Shown: one piece after another, positions 28,773-36,340 of the stretch
Layout: each line of letters begins with the position of its first letter
Numbering within the stretch: position 1 is the first letter of the stretch
NCBI RefSeq assembly: GCF_000382045.1
Contig: NZ_KB907450.1
Span: 310,001-374,000 of the forward strand
Source of the DNA: Variovorax atrisoli 110B
GTDB taxonomy: Bacteria; Pseudomonadota; Gammaproteobacteria; Burkholderiales; Burkholderiaceae_C
Reading direction: 5' to 3'
DNA length: 64,000 nucleotides
Notes under the pieces: model-generated
Told to the model about the DNA's origin: nothing
Seen by the model: the letters and a program-made list of their open reading frames with translations, nothing else
The model's database searches: none
Translations under genes and position numbers: made by a program

Positions 28773-28999
28773 GCGGAGGCTTCCTCTTCGTCTTCCGGTT
28801 CAGCCGGATTCACGCGCTCAGCCAAGCGGCGCAGTCGGTCGATTTCTCGGCTAAGGGCGAACTCAACGCTCCCGAAGTGCTTGGCATCGCGTCGGTACTC
28901 ATCGCAGAAGCCTGCGATCTCGTTGGAGCGGCGATCAAGGATTTGGGCTATCTGTGCACGCTCGGAATTGGAGAGATCGGTGTGCTTAGCCACGGTCAC
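28769..28999 (-). CDS. Hypothetical small phage protein
   Basis: 76 residues, unrecognised, highly charged and predicted helical (SERAQIAQILDRRSNEIAGF, then EFALSREIDRLRRLAERV), with an acidic tail (PAEPEDEEEASA). It overlaps the upstream gene by 14 bases and the downstream gene by 4 bases, so it is a genuine operon member. No function proposed. Confidence 0.65.
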   Translation of the reverse strand: MTVAKHTDLSNSERAQIAQILDRRSNEIAGFCDEYRRDAKHFGSVEFALSREIDRLRRLAERVNPAEPEDEEEASA

Positions 29000-29939
29000 C
29001 CCCTGCAGGAGTCAGGCCCTTGATCGCTGCATCGATGGCCTCCCGGGCCGTCTTGCCTTGCCCGTAAGCGTTGTCCATGCCATGGACGCGGTATTCGCCA
29101 TCGTCTGGCGCATCGACGATCACGGAGCAGGAGAACTCATCTCCTTGCCTGACGATCCAATCGAGGCGAGCTGTGTCCGCCTCTCCCTCCTTTGCGCTCG
29201 GCGCTGCCTCGGGGGCTGGGGTTGCTGCGAGGGCTTTTCGCGTGTCTTGCTCGATGCAATAGAGTTGCAGGATTTCGTCCACGACGGCTACATCTCCCGT
29301 ATACCAGCGGCGGCCCAGTTCTGTCAGGTGGTCCTTGAGTTGGCGCAGCATTTCGGCCAATGCGGGTTCGCGGCGAAGGCCGACTTGGGCTTGCTTGAGC
29401 AATCCCGAGTAGTCCACGCGCATGCCAGTGTGCTTGGCAGCCAGTATCGCCACCGCCCCCTGTGCCGCAGCCGGGGCGGCGAGGAAGCGCACGCGGTCGC
29501 GATAGCGCATGACGGTGCGGGCGTCTTCTTGGCTGGCAGGCCCCTTGACCAATCCGTCCTCGATCATTCGCTGGAGAGCCTCCCAAACCGAATCGGGAAC
29601 GGGCTCTGGCGCCACTGCCTGCTGTGCTCCTGCCGGGGCAGCGAGGGCGGCGCGAGCTCGCCATGCGTCATATGCGGCCTGCGTCTCATAGCTCTCGTAG
29701 GACCACTTGCCGAGCGCGCTGCAGAACTTGTCGAGGCGATTCCCGCGCGCCTCGGCCCACGCTTCAAACGCCTGTTGCTCATCCGCCACCGCCTGCTGTG
29801 CTCCTGCCGGGGGAGGGGCGGAGAGGGAGGCAATCTCGTTGCTGCGCGCATTGACGACGTGCGTTGACCAGCATTCATGCGTGCGATGGCCCTCCTTCTC
29901 GCAATGCAGGCAGTAGGGCGCGTAGGTTTGCTCAGCCAT
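28986..29939 (-). CDS. Hypothetical modular phage protein with CCHC-like knuckle
   Basis: 317 residues. The N-terminus has a C-x2-C-x4-H-x3-C pattern (CLHCEKEGHRTHEC) resembling a zinc knuckle. Ala/Gln linkers (PAGAQQAV) then separate segments: one with DAWRARAAL, one with VPDSVWEALQRMIEDG, and a last with ARLDWIVRQGDEF and AREAIDAAIKG. The linker DNA is a direct repeat of over 25 bases (29610 and 29790 regions), so the gene seems assembled from repeated modules. Such proteins are common in phages of this host group; function unknown. Confidence 0.7.
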   Translation of the reverse strand: MAEQTYAPYCLHCEKEGHRTHECWSTHVVNARSNEIASLSAPPPAGAQQAVADEQQAFEAWAEARGNRLDKFCSALGKWSYESYETQAAYDAWRARAALAAPAGAQQAVAPEPVPDSVWEALQRMIEDGLVKGPASQEDARTVMRYRDRVRFLAAPAAAQGAVAILAAKHTGMRVDYSGLLKQAQVGLRREPALAEMLRQLKDHLTELGRRWYTGDVAVVDEILQLYCIEQDTRKALAATPAPEAAPSAKEGEADTARLDWIVRQGDEFSCSVIVDAPDDGEYRVHGMDNAYGQGKTAREAIDAAIKGLTPAGGDRG

Positions 29940-30099
29940 GATTGCTCTCCTCCCCTTTAGGAGTGGCCTTGGAGTTCAGTCGATTGCAGAAGTTGATGGC
30001 CTTCACAAGCCGCAGATGGCGTCCTTTCCGGTCGCCTCCGGTGGCAGAGGCGTACCACTGCCCATGCCACAACTTGATGCGCACACGCACCGGCGTCAT
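29932..30099 (-). CDS. Small hypothetical protein, 55 residues
   Basis: Starts MTPVRVRIKLWHGQWYASA and continues with a basic middle (GGDRKGRHLRLVKAINFC). It is accepted because GGGAGG lies upstream of its ATG, it overlaps the preceding gene stop by 4 bases (ATGA) and the next start by 8, and it fills what would otherwise be a gap in a gapless operon. Unknown function. Confidence 0.6.
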   Translation of the reverse strand: MTPVRVRIKLWHGQWYASATGGDRKGRHLRLVKAINFCNRLNSKATPKGEESNHG

Positions 30100-31052
30100 T
30101 CCGACCTCCCGCTCTTCTCTGCGGCTTTAGGAGCGGCGGCAGTGGCATTCCGGACTTCGTCTTTCTTGGCCATCTCGTAGGCCGCGTCAAGCGTGCTGGC
30201 GCTGAATTGCACGGGGCCGACTGGCGGGACGATGATCCATCGGTCAGCCTTCCAGATTCGCGCATACCGACGCAGTTCGACGCCAGCATTCATGCGGTCC
30301 CTTTGTTCGGGCGTCATGTCGCGGTGCGTCATTCCAGGACGAAGGCACAACCGCTCGTAGTCGATGCGGTCGGCAAGCTCGTACAGCTTCTGCTGCTTCG
30401 CGCTCGGGGTATCGCCATCGCTCTCCTCGGTGGAGGTGAGGGAGAGGGCGGATTCGACGTTTCTCACAAACGCGATCAACTCCTCGGCTGGTACGGTGGC
30501 AAGGGCCGTCGAATACGGGCGGACCGCTGTAACGCAATCCGCGATCTGCGTATGGCTCAGGACCACTGCATCGCCTCCCAGAGACTGGAGGGTGGGGCGG
30601 GTGGCGAATCCGCAGACGCGCTCGATGCTCACACCTCCGATCTCGAACGTGATCTCGTGTGCGCCTCCGCGCCCGTTGTGATCTTCTTCGTGCCGATCGA
30701 AGTCGTCCTTGATCTGCAGAAGCGTCTCTTCATCCTCTCTGCCGAGCCATTCGCGGATCATGAATCGGCGCACGCCTTCCCAGTCGGTGACAAGCTCGGC
30801 GCTGGCGAGGTCAGTTTCGCCCCACGCGCGGCACAGGAAGGCGTCGAAGGCCTTGGGCTCTCCTCGCTCGTCCACCATAGTGGTAGCGGGGGTGGGGAGG
30901 GATTTGAGTTCGTAGAACATGCACCAGGCACCCTGCACCCATTCCTCGCAGTATTGCGATTCGCCTTCTTCGTCTGGCTTGAAAGTCTCGCGGCTCCAAT
31001 ACGGCTTAAGCCACTTCTCGAACTCGACTCTCAGCGCACTTTTGTCGGTCAT
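30096..31052 (-). CDS. Hypothetical phage protein
   Basis: 318 residues from ATG 31052 (MTDKSALRVEFEKWLKPYW), with AGAGAG upstream; an ATG at 31076 is an alternative. Segments: an acidic Trp-rich first half (EYCEEWVQGAWCMFYELKS-like) and an internal RPTLQSLGGDAVVLS. The last third has SAKQQKLYELADRIDYERL and HRDMTPEQRDRMNAGVELR. The end (AAAPKAAEKSGRSE) is disordered. It looks like another mosaic accessory protein; no domain is recognised with confidence. Confidence 0.65.
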   Translation of the reverse strand: MTDKSALRVEFEKWLKPYWSRETFKPDEEGESQYCEEWVQGAWCMFYELKSLPTPATTMVDERGEPKAFDAFLCRAWGETDLASAELVTDWEGVRRFMIREWLGREDEETLLQIKDDFDRHEEDHNGRGGAHEITFEIGGVSIERVCGFATRPTLQSLGGDAVVLSHTQIADCVTAVRPYSTALATVPAEELIAFVRNVESALSLTSTEESDGDTPSAKQQKLYELADRIDYERLCLRPGMTHRDMTPEQRDRMNAGVELRRYARIWKADRWIIVPPVGPVQFSASTLDAAYEMAKKDEVRNATAAAPKAAEKSGRSE

Positions 31053-31126
31053 CGTCTGTTCTCTCTTTTCTGGCATGGTGGGACTCAGAAGGGGTGAAGC
31101 GGGCGCCGCGGGGGCGCTCCGAAAGA

Positions 31127-31657
31127 TCAGTTTTCGATCTCGGACTGATCGACCTTCGGAAGCGCGAGCAGCAGCTGCACGTCGCGCGACTTGAACGTGG
31201 CCAGCTTGCCGAACACGGCCTCGCCCACGTCGTTGATTTCGCAGGTCCATGTCCACGTCGTGGTGCCGCCTTCCTTGGGCGTGATGTGCAGGTTGTCGAC
31301 CTTCACGTCGGGCAGCGTGATGTCGCTCTTGCCGCCGAGGCCGAAGTCGAAGGTGAGCTCGCAGCCGGTCTGCTCACCACCCCACGAGAAGCGGCCGATG
31401 CGCTGGCCGATCTTCGTGAGGTTCGGGCGGTCGGTGATGGGCTCCACGCCGTCGAGGCCTTGCTGTTCCTGCTCAGCGGCCTGCTTCGTGTACAGCATGC
31501 CCAGCAGGAAGCCATCCAGCATCGACAGCGCGCCGTTGGGCATTTCTGCGGAGAACCCGAGCTTCACGCCCGGGTTGCTGTCCGGCGGCCGGTTCTTCTG
31601 CGACAGGACATCGATGTCGGTCAGCTTCGCTTTGGTCGAGGACTCGAGATAGAACAT
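31127..31657 (-). CDS. Hypothetical phage protein downstream of recT
   Basis: 176 residues with no helix-turn-helix or membrane segment. Beta-rich composition (CELTFDFGLGGKSDITLPDVKV, then TTTWTWTCEINDVG). AGGAG precedes the ATG. Because it directly follows recT it could be a partner in recombination or a single-strand-binding-like protein, but that is only positional inference. The 134 bases between it and recT hold no gene or clear signal. Confidence 0.7.
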   Translation of the reverse strand: MFYLESSTKAKLTDIDVLSQKNRPPDSNPGVKLGFSAEMPNGALSMLDGFLLGMLYTKQAAEQEQQGLDGVEPITDRPNLTKIGQRIGRFSWGGEQTGCELTFDFGLGGKSDITLPDVKVDNLHITPKEGGTTTWTWTCEINDVGEAVFGKLATFKSRDVQLLLALPKVDQSEIEN

Positions 31658-31791
31658 GGGTCAGGCTCCTGGAATAAAACGTGGAATAAATTGCGGTCGG
31701 TTTTGTAGAAATGGGCGCCGCCGAAGCGGACCGGCCGGGAAGCAGAACGGAGGGAGGACAGGGGATTGCCGGCCGGGCTCGCCCGAAAGGG

Positions 31792-32730
31792 TTAGACGGG
31801 GTACTTGCCGTCGATCAGCGCCGCGAGGTCCTTCTGCTGGTCAGCAGGCAGATGACGCGCCGTGTCGAGCACCAGGTCAGCGGTGTCGCGGCTCGTGGCC
31901 TTGTTGATCTGGTCTGCGAGCTGGGCGTAGGTCGGGCCGGAGTCCTGGGTGCTTGCGCCCTTGATCTCGCCGGTGTCTTCGTCGACGCCTTCCTGCACCG
32001 TCACCACGTCGGCTTCGATCACAGCGCCGCGGCCTTCCTCGGCAGCATGCGAGACGGTGACGGCGTTGTGCAGCTCGATGCTCGACGGCATGTACTTCAG
32101 CACCTGCAGCAGCGCTACCTTGCGCGCGTACATCTCGAAGTTCGATTCGCTCGCCTTCGCGTAGTGGCGGTCGCCGACCTTGTTGAACTGCTTCAGGTGC
32201 TTTTCGACCTTGGCGCGCGTCCACACCTCGATGACAGGCATCTGCGCATCCTTGACGCGGCCGATGGCGTAGACGTGGGTGAACTTGCCTTCGTTGTCGC
32301 CGGGCTTGTGACGGCAGAACGGTGCATCGCCGAGTTGGTAGTCGAAGTCGTCGCCCTCGAAGACAACACCGGTCCAGACGGTGGCGCGGCCGCTGCGCGC
32401 TACGAGGTCGACAAGCCCTTTCCAGCCGGGCACGAAGGTGCAGGTGGTCTTGTAGGGGATGAGGTAGCCTTGACCACCGATGCCGGGCTCCAAGCCGAGC
32501 TGCGCGGCCGTCATGATGCAGCCGGCGATGCTCTGCGGCGTGCACTGCTGCAGGGCCGGCGTGGTACTGAAGGCCGTGAGCGCGAGCCGCGCCATGCGGT
32601 CGGCGTTCATGTGCTTCGGCAGCGCGAGCGCCAGTTGCGGCTTGAGCTTGTCGAGGAAGCTCGAAAACTTCGCCACGGGCGAGACGGCGACTTGGCCAGT
32701 TGCTGCGGCCTTGAGGTTTGCTACGGTCAT
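31792..32730 (-). CDS. recT: RecT-family single-strand annealing protein
   Basis: 312 residues. The RecT core is visible: ALTAFSTTPALQQCTPQSIAGCIMTAAQLGLEPG, then GQGYLIPYKTTCTFVPGWKGLVDLA-type, followed by SNFEMYARKVALLQVLKYMP. RecT coats single-stranded DNA made by the partner exonuclease and anneals it to homologous DNA. The gene overlaps the exonuclease stop by 4 bases, giving the classic exonuclease-RecT pair used by phages for recombination and replication. Confidence 0.95.
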   Translation of the reverse strand: MTVANLKAAATGQVAVSPVAKFSSFLDKLKPQLALALPKHMNADRMARLALTAFSTTPALQQCTPQSIAGCIMTAAQLGLEPGIGGQGYLIPYKTTCTFVPGWKGLVDLVARSGRATVWTGVVFEGDDFDYQLGDAPFCRHKPGDNEGKFTHVYAIGRVKDAQMPVIEVWTRAKVEKHLKQFNKVGDRHYAKASESNFEMYARKVALLQVLKYMPSSIELHNAVTVSHAAEEGRGAVIEADVVTVQEGVDEDTGEIKGASTQDSGPTYAQLADQINKATSRDTADLVLDTARHLPADQQKDLAALIDGKYPV

Positions 32731-33734
32731 TTCTTTCCTTTCTTGAGGCGCAGGACGCGCACGGTTTGCTGCTTGGTGAATTCGGCGCAGAGCGCGGGGT
32801 GGGCTTCCTTGAAGTCCTTCGCGCGGAAGCTGCTGTGGCCTTGGCCCTTCCAGGAGGCGATCTCTTTCCCCTCGAAGGTGAGCAGGGCGTTCGGGCTGAT
32901 GAAGTCGGCGATCTCGAAGGTCAGTGCCTCTTCGGCCTCCTCAAAGTCCTTGATGCGGGACTTGATGTCGGCGAGTTGGCGCACCTTGTCGGCGATCTCG
33001 GCTGTGGCTTCCACGGGCTGGCCGTTGTCCATCGGGAAGAGCAACTTGATGTCGCTGAACTCGATAGGGTCGGGCGGCGTGTCACCCAGCACGTGGTCCA
33101 CCCAGAAGCGAACCATCTTTTCGCGCATGGCCGCCACCGTCTCGTCGTCGCGCAGCGTCCAGAAGATGTCCACGTCATCGAAACTGCGCAGCGCGGCAAC
33201 CAGGCACATGCGCCGGCCGGTGACGCCCAGGCCATGCATGAACTGTGCGGCGTACTCGATCGGCACGTCTTCGCTGTCCGTCTCGCCCCACTTCTTGCGA
33301 GCGAAGCCGCTCACGCTCTTGGCGTCGGCGTTGATGTGCTCGCGCTGCAGTTCGTACATCTCCCCGCCGATCTCGACTTGGCCGGTGAGCCGCAGCTCGA
33401 AGTCGATCTCGCAAGCGAGGAACGGGTGCTCGGCATCGGTGTAGCGCTGGTTCACCGCAATGAGTTCGACCTGCAGGCCCATGTCCTGCAACTTCGTGAT
33501 CGTCATGTCGCGGATGAAAGGCTCGAGCTTGTGCCCGCGTTCGAGCATGCGCTGCCGAACTACATCAGGCTCTTCCTTCGGCGCACGGCCGGTCTTCTGG
33601 TTCCACAGTTCAACCGGCGTGGCCCATGGGCTCAGGCCCATCACAGCCGCGGCGTCAGAGCCGCCCAGGAACTTAGAGCGGTCCGGCGGTGACAGCACCT
33701 CGCACGGCAGCAGGTCGGTTTCGACGGCGCCCAT
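32727..33734 (-). CDS. YqaJ-type viral recombinase exonuclease
   Basis: 335 residues, lambda-exonuclease-like nuclease. The N-terminal FLGGSDAAAVMGLSPWATPVELW and ERGHKLEPFIRD are typical of YqaJ domains. The metal-binding core is visible around FLACEIDFELRL and the glutamate/lysine region that follows. A coiled segment lies near 250-285 (DKVRQLADIKSRIKDFEEAEE). It degrades one strand of duplex ends to supply single strands for RecT. Overlaps recT by 4 bases and the small gene upstream by 1. Confidence 0.92.
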   Translation of the reverse strand: MGAVETDLLPCEVLSPPDRSKFLGGSDAAAVMGLSPWATPVELWNQKTGRAPKEEPDVVRQRMLERGHKLEPFIRDMTITKLQDMGLQVELIAVNQRYTDAEHPFLACEIDFELRLTGQVEIGGEMYELQREHINADAKSVSGFARKKWGETDSEDVPIEYAAQFMHGLGVTGRRMCLVAALRSFDDVDIFWTLRDDETVAAMREKMVRFWVDHVLGDTPPDPIEFSDIKLLFPMDNGQPVEATAEIADKVRQLADIKSRIKDFEEAEEALTFEIADFISPNALLTFEGKEIASWKGQGHSSFRAKDFKEAHPALCAEFTKQQTVRVLRLKKGKK

Positions 33735-33940
33735 TACGCAGCCTCAACGACATCCTGAGATGCTTGCGCGACGCGGTCGGGCATCTGCTCGAATGGAAGG
33801 TCATGGGGCGCGAAGCCTGAGACTTCGACGACGCCGTCGTCAGTCTCAAATACGACCTTGTGCGACACGAAACTGCCGAAATCGGTTCGTTCCAGACGGA
33901 TTGCCTTCACGCCGTGAATATTGGTGGTGCCGAGAAACAT
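33734..33940 (-). CDS. Hypothetical small phage protein
   Basis: 68 residues (MFLGTTNIHGVKAIRLERTD start). Beta-strand-like pattern (SHKVVFETDDGVVEVSGF) and an acidic amphipathic tail. It is directly upstream of the exonuclease gene with 1-base overlap, so translation is probably coupled. Function unknown. Confidence 0.65.
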   Translation of the reverse strand: MFLGTTNIHGVKAIRLERTDFGSFVSHKVVFETDDGVVEVSGFAPHDLPFEQMPDRVAQASQDVVEAA

Positions 33941-33950
33941 GGTCAGCCTT

Positions 33951-34178
33951 TCAACGGAAGTAAAAATGAACGCCCAGCGCGATCAGCAGCAGGGCAATGA
34001 AGAGGGCCGCGAGCACGCGGAAGCACCCGTTGGCGCGCGCGATGTCGTGGCGCTCGTCGGCCTCGGCGATCTCGTCGGGCGTGGGCATCTCGAACACGGC
34101 CGGATAGGGCCGCTGCTTGCGCGCACGCTTGGCGCGTTCGTCGGCGAGGACGATGGGAGCGTGGTAGCCGGTGTTCAT
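33951..34178 (-). CDS. Small membrane protein
   Basis: 75 residues from ATG 34178 (MNTGYHAPIVLADERAKRA). The start is fixed by its ATGA overlap with the gene upstream. A single C-terminal membrane helix (FRVLAALFIALLLIALGVHFYF) follows a charged cytoplasmic part with an acidic segment (PTPDEIAEADERHD). One of several tiny membrane proteins in a row. Function unknown. Confidence 0.65.
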   Translation of the reverse strand: MNTGYHAPIVLADERAKRARKQRPYPAVFEMPTPDEIAEADERHDIARANGCFRVLAALFIALLLIALGVHFYFR

Positions 34179-34348
34179 GACGTCACCCCCACGACGATCA
34201 GCGCCACCACGAACAGGATGTAGATCACCCAGTCCACTGCGGTGAAGTCGCGCACCGGGTCTTCCATGGGCACGATCTCGCACTGGCTGCTGCGGTTGTA
34301 TGGACCGAAAGCCTCATCGGTCGTGCGGGGGTAGCGGCGCGTGTTCAT
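34175..34348 (-). CDS. Small membrane protein, 57 residues
   Basis: MNTRRYPRTTDEAFGPYNRS start, C-terminal membrane helix (WVIYILFVVALIVVGVTS). Both ends overlap neighbours by 4 bases (ATGA), and GAGGG precedes the start. It shares the MNT...TM layout with the next gene, so the two may be distant duplicates. Confidence 0.65.
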   Translation of the reverse strand: MNTRRYPRTTDEAFGPYNRSSQCEIVPMEDPVRDFTAVDWVIYILFVVALIVVGVTS

Positions 34349-34773
34349 GCGGCCCTCTTCGCAATGGTGGCTGCGTAGTAACGCAGCAGGTCACGGATCT
34401 CTACGCGCGCCCCATAGGGGCCAGACCACGCACCGGCATCCCCGAACACATGCAACTTGCCGTCAGGCAGCAGACTGCAAACCTTGTAGCCGGGCTTATC
34501 ACTGCATTGCCAATGCCGGATCACAAACTCCGTGTCCTTCGTGATTTGCCCAAGAACCATGCGTTGCTCGGCGCCTTCGTACATCCCATTCCATGACCTG
34601 GATTGGCATGCTCGATCAATCACTGCAAGAAGCGTTGCGCCATCTCGCAGCATCTCGTTTGCTGCATCAAGGTCGGCCAGCCATTCGCTCCATTCCTGCG
34701 CGGCGGACTTCGAACTGTGCTTTTTGCCGTCAGCGGTTTCATAGACCGTGAGAGTTTTGTATGCAGGGCTCAC
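34345..34773 (-). CDS. Hypothetical phage protein
   Basis: 142 residues (MSPAYKTLTVYETADGKKHS start). The first half resembles short phage proteins that begin with a YxTxDGxxFxSxxxA pattern. A Cys pair (DRACQSRSW, HWQCSDKPGYKVC) is present later. Soluble, no membrane segment. Overlaps both neighbours by 4 bases. Function unknown. Confidence 0.7.
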   Translation of the reverse strand: MSPAYKTLTVYETADGKKHSSKSAAQEWSEWLADLDAANEMLRDGATLLAVIDRACQSRSWNGMYEGAEQRMVLGQITKDTEFVIRHWQCSDKPGYKVCSLLPDGKLHVFGDAGAWSGPYGARVEIRDLLRYYAATIAKRAA

Positions 34774-34874
34774 AGCACACCTCCCTGCTTAAGCGTCGCA
34801 ACCGCCGCCAAGCCAAACCCAGCAGCACCGAACAAGAAGCCTGCGAGCCAGGCGATGTACTCGCGGCGGGTCAC
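34770..34874 (-). CDS. Tiny membrane protein, 34 residues, GTG start
   Basis: GTG start preceded by AGGAGG at 7 bases. The protein begins TRREYIAWLAGFLFGAAGFG after the start codon and has one hydrophobic helix. The GTGA overlap with the gene upstream and ATGA overlap with the gene downstream argue that it is real despite its size. Confidence 0.55.
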   Translation of the reverse strand: MTRREYIAWLAGFLFGAAGFGLAAVATLKQGGVL

Positions 34875-34996
34875 GATGCAGCCTCCTGCGTCTTGGCGAG
34901 GGCGGCGAGCAGCAGAGCAACAAGAGCCGCCCCAATATGAGCGAGCGCAGCGCGCGAGCCGGAGCACCGCGCACATTGACAGTTCCAGCCCTTCAC
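34871..34996 (-). CDS. Tiny Cys-rich membrane protein, 41 residues, GTG start
   Basis: GTG start overlaps the stop of the gene upstream (GTGA), with GGAG before it. The N-terminus is KGWNCQCARCSGSR, with three cysteines spaced C-x-C-x2-C. A helix follows (ALAHIGAALVALLLAALA). Possibly metal-binding or lipid-modified; unknown. Kept because of exact overlaps on both sides. Confidence 0.5.
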   Translation of the reverse strand: MKGWNCQCARCSGSRAALAHIGAALVALLLAALAKTQEAAS

Positions 34997-35232
34997 GCCT
35001 CGACTCCATTGGCGCGAAGAAACTCTCGGCGATCTGCAACGCTCTTGATGCCAGCTGCCTTGCGAAGCATGGCGGCCTTGCCCAAGTCTTCGCAGTAGCG
35101 GTGGGCTTGCCCGAGGATGACCCATGTCGGAAGGCTTCCCTCGGCCGACGATTCCAGTTCGGCCGCTGCTGACTCCAGCCATTCGGCGCTGACGGTCGGG
35201 CGGCGCCCCGGCTTGCTCTGCGCGGCGCTCAC
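34993..35232 (-). CDS. Hypothetical small phage protein
   Basis: 79 residues, soluble, mostly helical (SAEWLESAAAELESSAEGSL, LGKAAMLRKAAGIKSVADRREFL). The GRRPTVSAEWL start is a common phage pattern. Coupled by 4-base overlaps to both neighbours. Function unknown. Confidence 0.65.
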   Translation of the reverse strand: MSAAQSKPGRRPTVSAEWLESAAAELESSAEGSLPTWVILGQAHRYCEDLGKAAMLRKAAGIKSVADRREFLRANGVEA

Positions 35233-35414
35233 GATGCACCTCCCTCAGCGGCGGCAATCGCAGCCTTGGCGCACTTGCTCGCCAGCGCCACCCGGCGGAA
35301 CCCCATCCGGGTACGCGGCACGTCCTTCGTCACCTCGATCACTCCAGCAGGCCCAGCCCACACGGTGAACTGCTGCCCGCCGACCGTCACCGTGGTCTTG
35401 CGCGGGGCGGTCAC
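35229..35414 (-). CDS. Hypothetical small phage protein
   Basis: 61 residues, beta-rich N-terminus (KTTVTVGGQQFTVWAGPAGV) and basic helix at the end (CAKAAIAAAEGG). Overlaps neighbours by 4 bases. No domain recognised. Confidence 0.65.
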   Translation of the reverse strand: MTAPRKTTVTVGGQQFTVWAGPAGVIEVTKDVPRTRMGFRRVALASKCAKAAIAAAEGGAS

Positions 35415-35770
35415 GATGCGTTCCTCCGGACGATGCCCTCGATCCGCTCATGAACCAGGTCCATCAGCAGCTTCCCGACTTCGGCCGGCGCGCGTCCATC
35501 GCGCAGGCACTTGGCCAGGCGCTCATCGTGCGCAACATCGCCGACCGTCGAGGCGTCCAGCTCGCGCCACTGCCGCGTGCGGATCTCGTCGCAGCGCTCG
35601 CGGTATGCGCGGTCGCCGGCGTCTGAGGTGTTATCAGCCTTGGCCGGGAAGAAGTTGCGCCCGACCTTCCAGCCGTTGAGCTCGGCCAGGTCGACGGCCA
35701 TGTCGGGGATCAGGTCCGGCATCGGGCGGAAGTTCCGTCCGTAGTCCCTTGTCTGGGGTGCTGCTTTCAT
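35411..35770 (-). CDS. First gene of the leftward operon, hypothetical
   Basis: About 119 residues (MKAAPQTRDYGRNFRPMPDL start). Two in-frame ATGs exist, 35776 and 35770; the second is preferred because CGGAG then lies 7 bases upstream rather than touching it. Soluble, charged, no recognised domain; not obviously an arginine-rich N-type antiterminator. It is the promoter-proximal gene downstream of the two operators at 35800-35838, so it should be a first product on induction. Confidence 0.7.
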   Translation of the reverse strand: MKAAPQTRDYGRNFRPMPDLIPDMAVDLAELNGWKVGRNFFPAKADNTSDAGDRAYRERCDEIRTRQWRELDASTVGDVAHDERLAKCLRDGRAPAEVGKLLMDLVHERIEGIVRRNAS

Positions 35771-35781
35771 GTCCATCTCCG

Positions 35782-35840
35782 TGTTGGGATGGATGAATTA
35801 TTAGTCGGGCTGCTTTATCTGTCAACAGTCCGACTGATAA
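35782..35840 (-). promoter_or_regulatory. Leftward early promoter (PL-like) with two operators
   Basis: On the minus strand TTGACA, a 17-base spacer and AATAAT form a strong sigma-70 promoter. Two operators overlap it: ATTAGTCGGGCTGCT (35800-35814) inside the spacer/-10 and AACAGTCCGACTGAT (35824-35838) over the -35, 24 bases apart. Both match the operators between cI and cro. Repressor binding here would silence the recombination operon in the lysogen. Confidence 0.8.
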
Positions 35841-35856
35841 TTCCTGCCGCGGTCCG

Positions 35857-35883
35857 AAAAAAAGCCCGCGCGCGGCGGGCTTT
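35857..35883 (-). terminator. Intrinsic terminator upstream of PL
   Basis: AAAGCCCGC, GCGCG, GCGGGCTTT with seven T on the minus strand. It ends the DUF1508 gene transcript (and whatever reads from cI leftward), insulating the PL-like promoter. Confidence 0.8.
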
Positions 35884-35934
35884 GGTGCTGGTGCCCCCAG
35901 CAGGGTTCAGGCGGTCGCGCGGGCGCGCGTACGC

Positions 35935-36126
35935 TCAGGCAAACACTTGGCGAATCGGGGTCTGTGTGTTCGTGGCCTGGAGAAGACTTATGCCGTGAAG
36001 GCAGGCCTCCTTCGAGTTGTATCCCTCACCGCTGGCAATGATCTCGTGATTTGCGCCTTTCAGCCGCCAACGCCACTGCTGAACACCGAGTAACCCGCCA
36101 ACGGTGGAATAGATCTCGAAATACAT
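35935..36126 (-). CDS. DUF1508-like protein
   Basis: 63 residues. QWRWRLKGANHEIIASGEGYNSKEACLHGISLL matches the DUF1508/YegP repeat pattern (F-x-W-R-L-K-x-x-N-x-E-x-I-A-x-S-E-G-Y-x-S-K-x-x-C). Single repeat rather than the usual two. Function of the family is unclear. Its ATG has a strong AGGAGG site in the 11 bases shared with the divergent gene at 36138. It lies between the cI operon and PL, so it may be expressed in the lysogen. Confidence 0.8.
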   Translation of the reverse strand: MYFEIYSTVGGLLGVQQWRWRLKGANHEIIASGEGYNSKEACLHGISLLQATNTQTPIRQVFA

Positions 36127-36137
36127 GGAGCCTCCTC

Positions 36138-36335
36138 ATGGCTGAAAAAGAACGCATCGCGGGCTGGAAGGCCCAAACCGAGTACGTTGCTGAATACACC
36201 CATCGCGGAAGTACGTGGGCGCTCAACTTCTTTGCCGTCGACGACGAAGATGCCGCCGCCAAGCTAGCGAGCTTGCGAGCGAGCGTGACGCTGCTGGGGA
36301 GGTTGGAAGGGCGCATCGAGGTGGACCTCCAGTAG
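36138..36335 (+). CDS. Hypothetical small protein, divergent to DUF1508 gene
   Basis: 65 residues (MAEKERIAGWKAQTEYVAEY start), with a helical C-terminal part (DEDAAAKLASLRASVTLLGRL). GGAG lies 8 bases upstream of ATG 36138. It is the only plus-strand gene in the 27.9-37.5 kb block and starts 11 bases from the opposite ATG at 36126, so its promoter must lie inside the DUF1508 gene. Function unknown. Confidence 0.6.
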   Translation: MAEKERIAGWKAQTEYVAEYTHRGSTWALNFFAVDDEDAAAKLASLRASVTLLGRLEGRIEVDLQ

Positions 36336-36340
36336 GCAGC

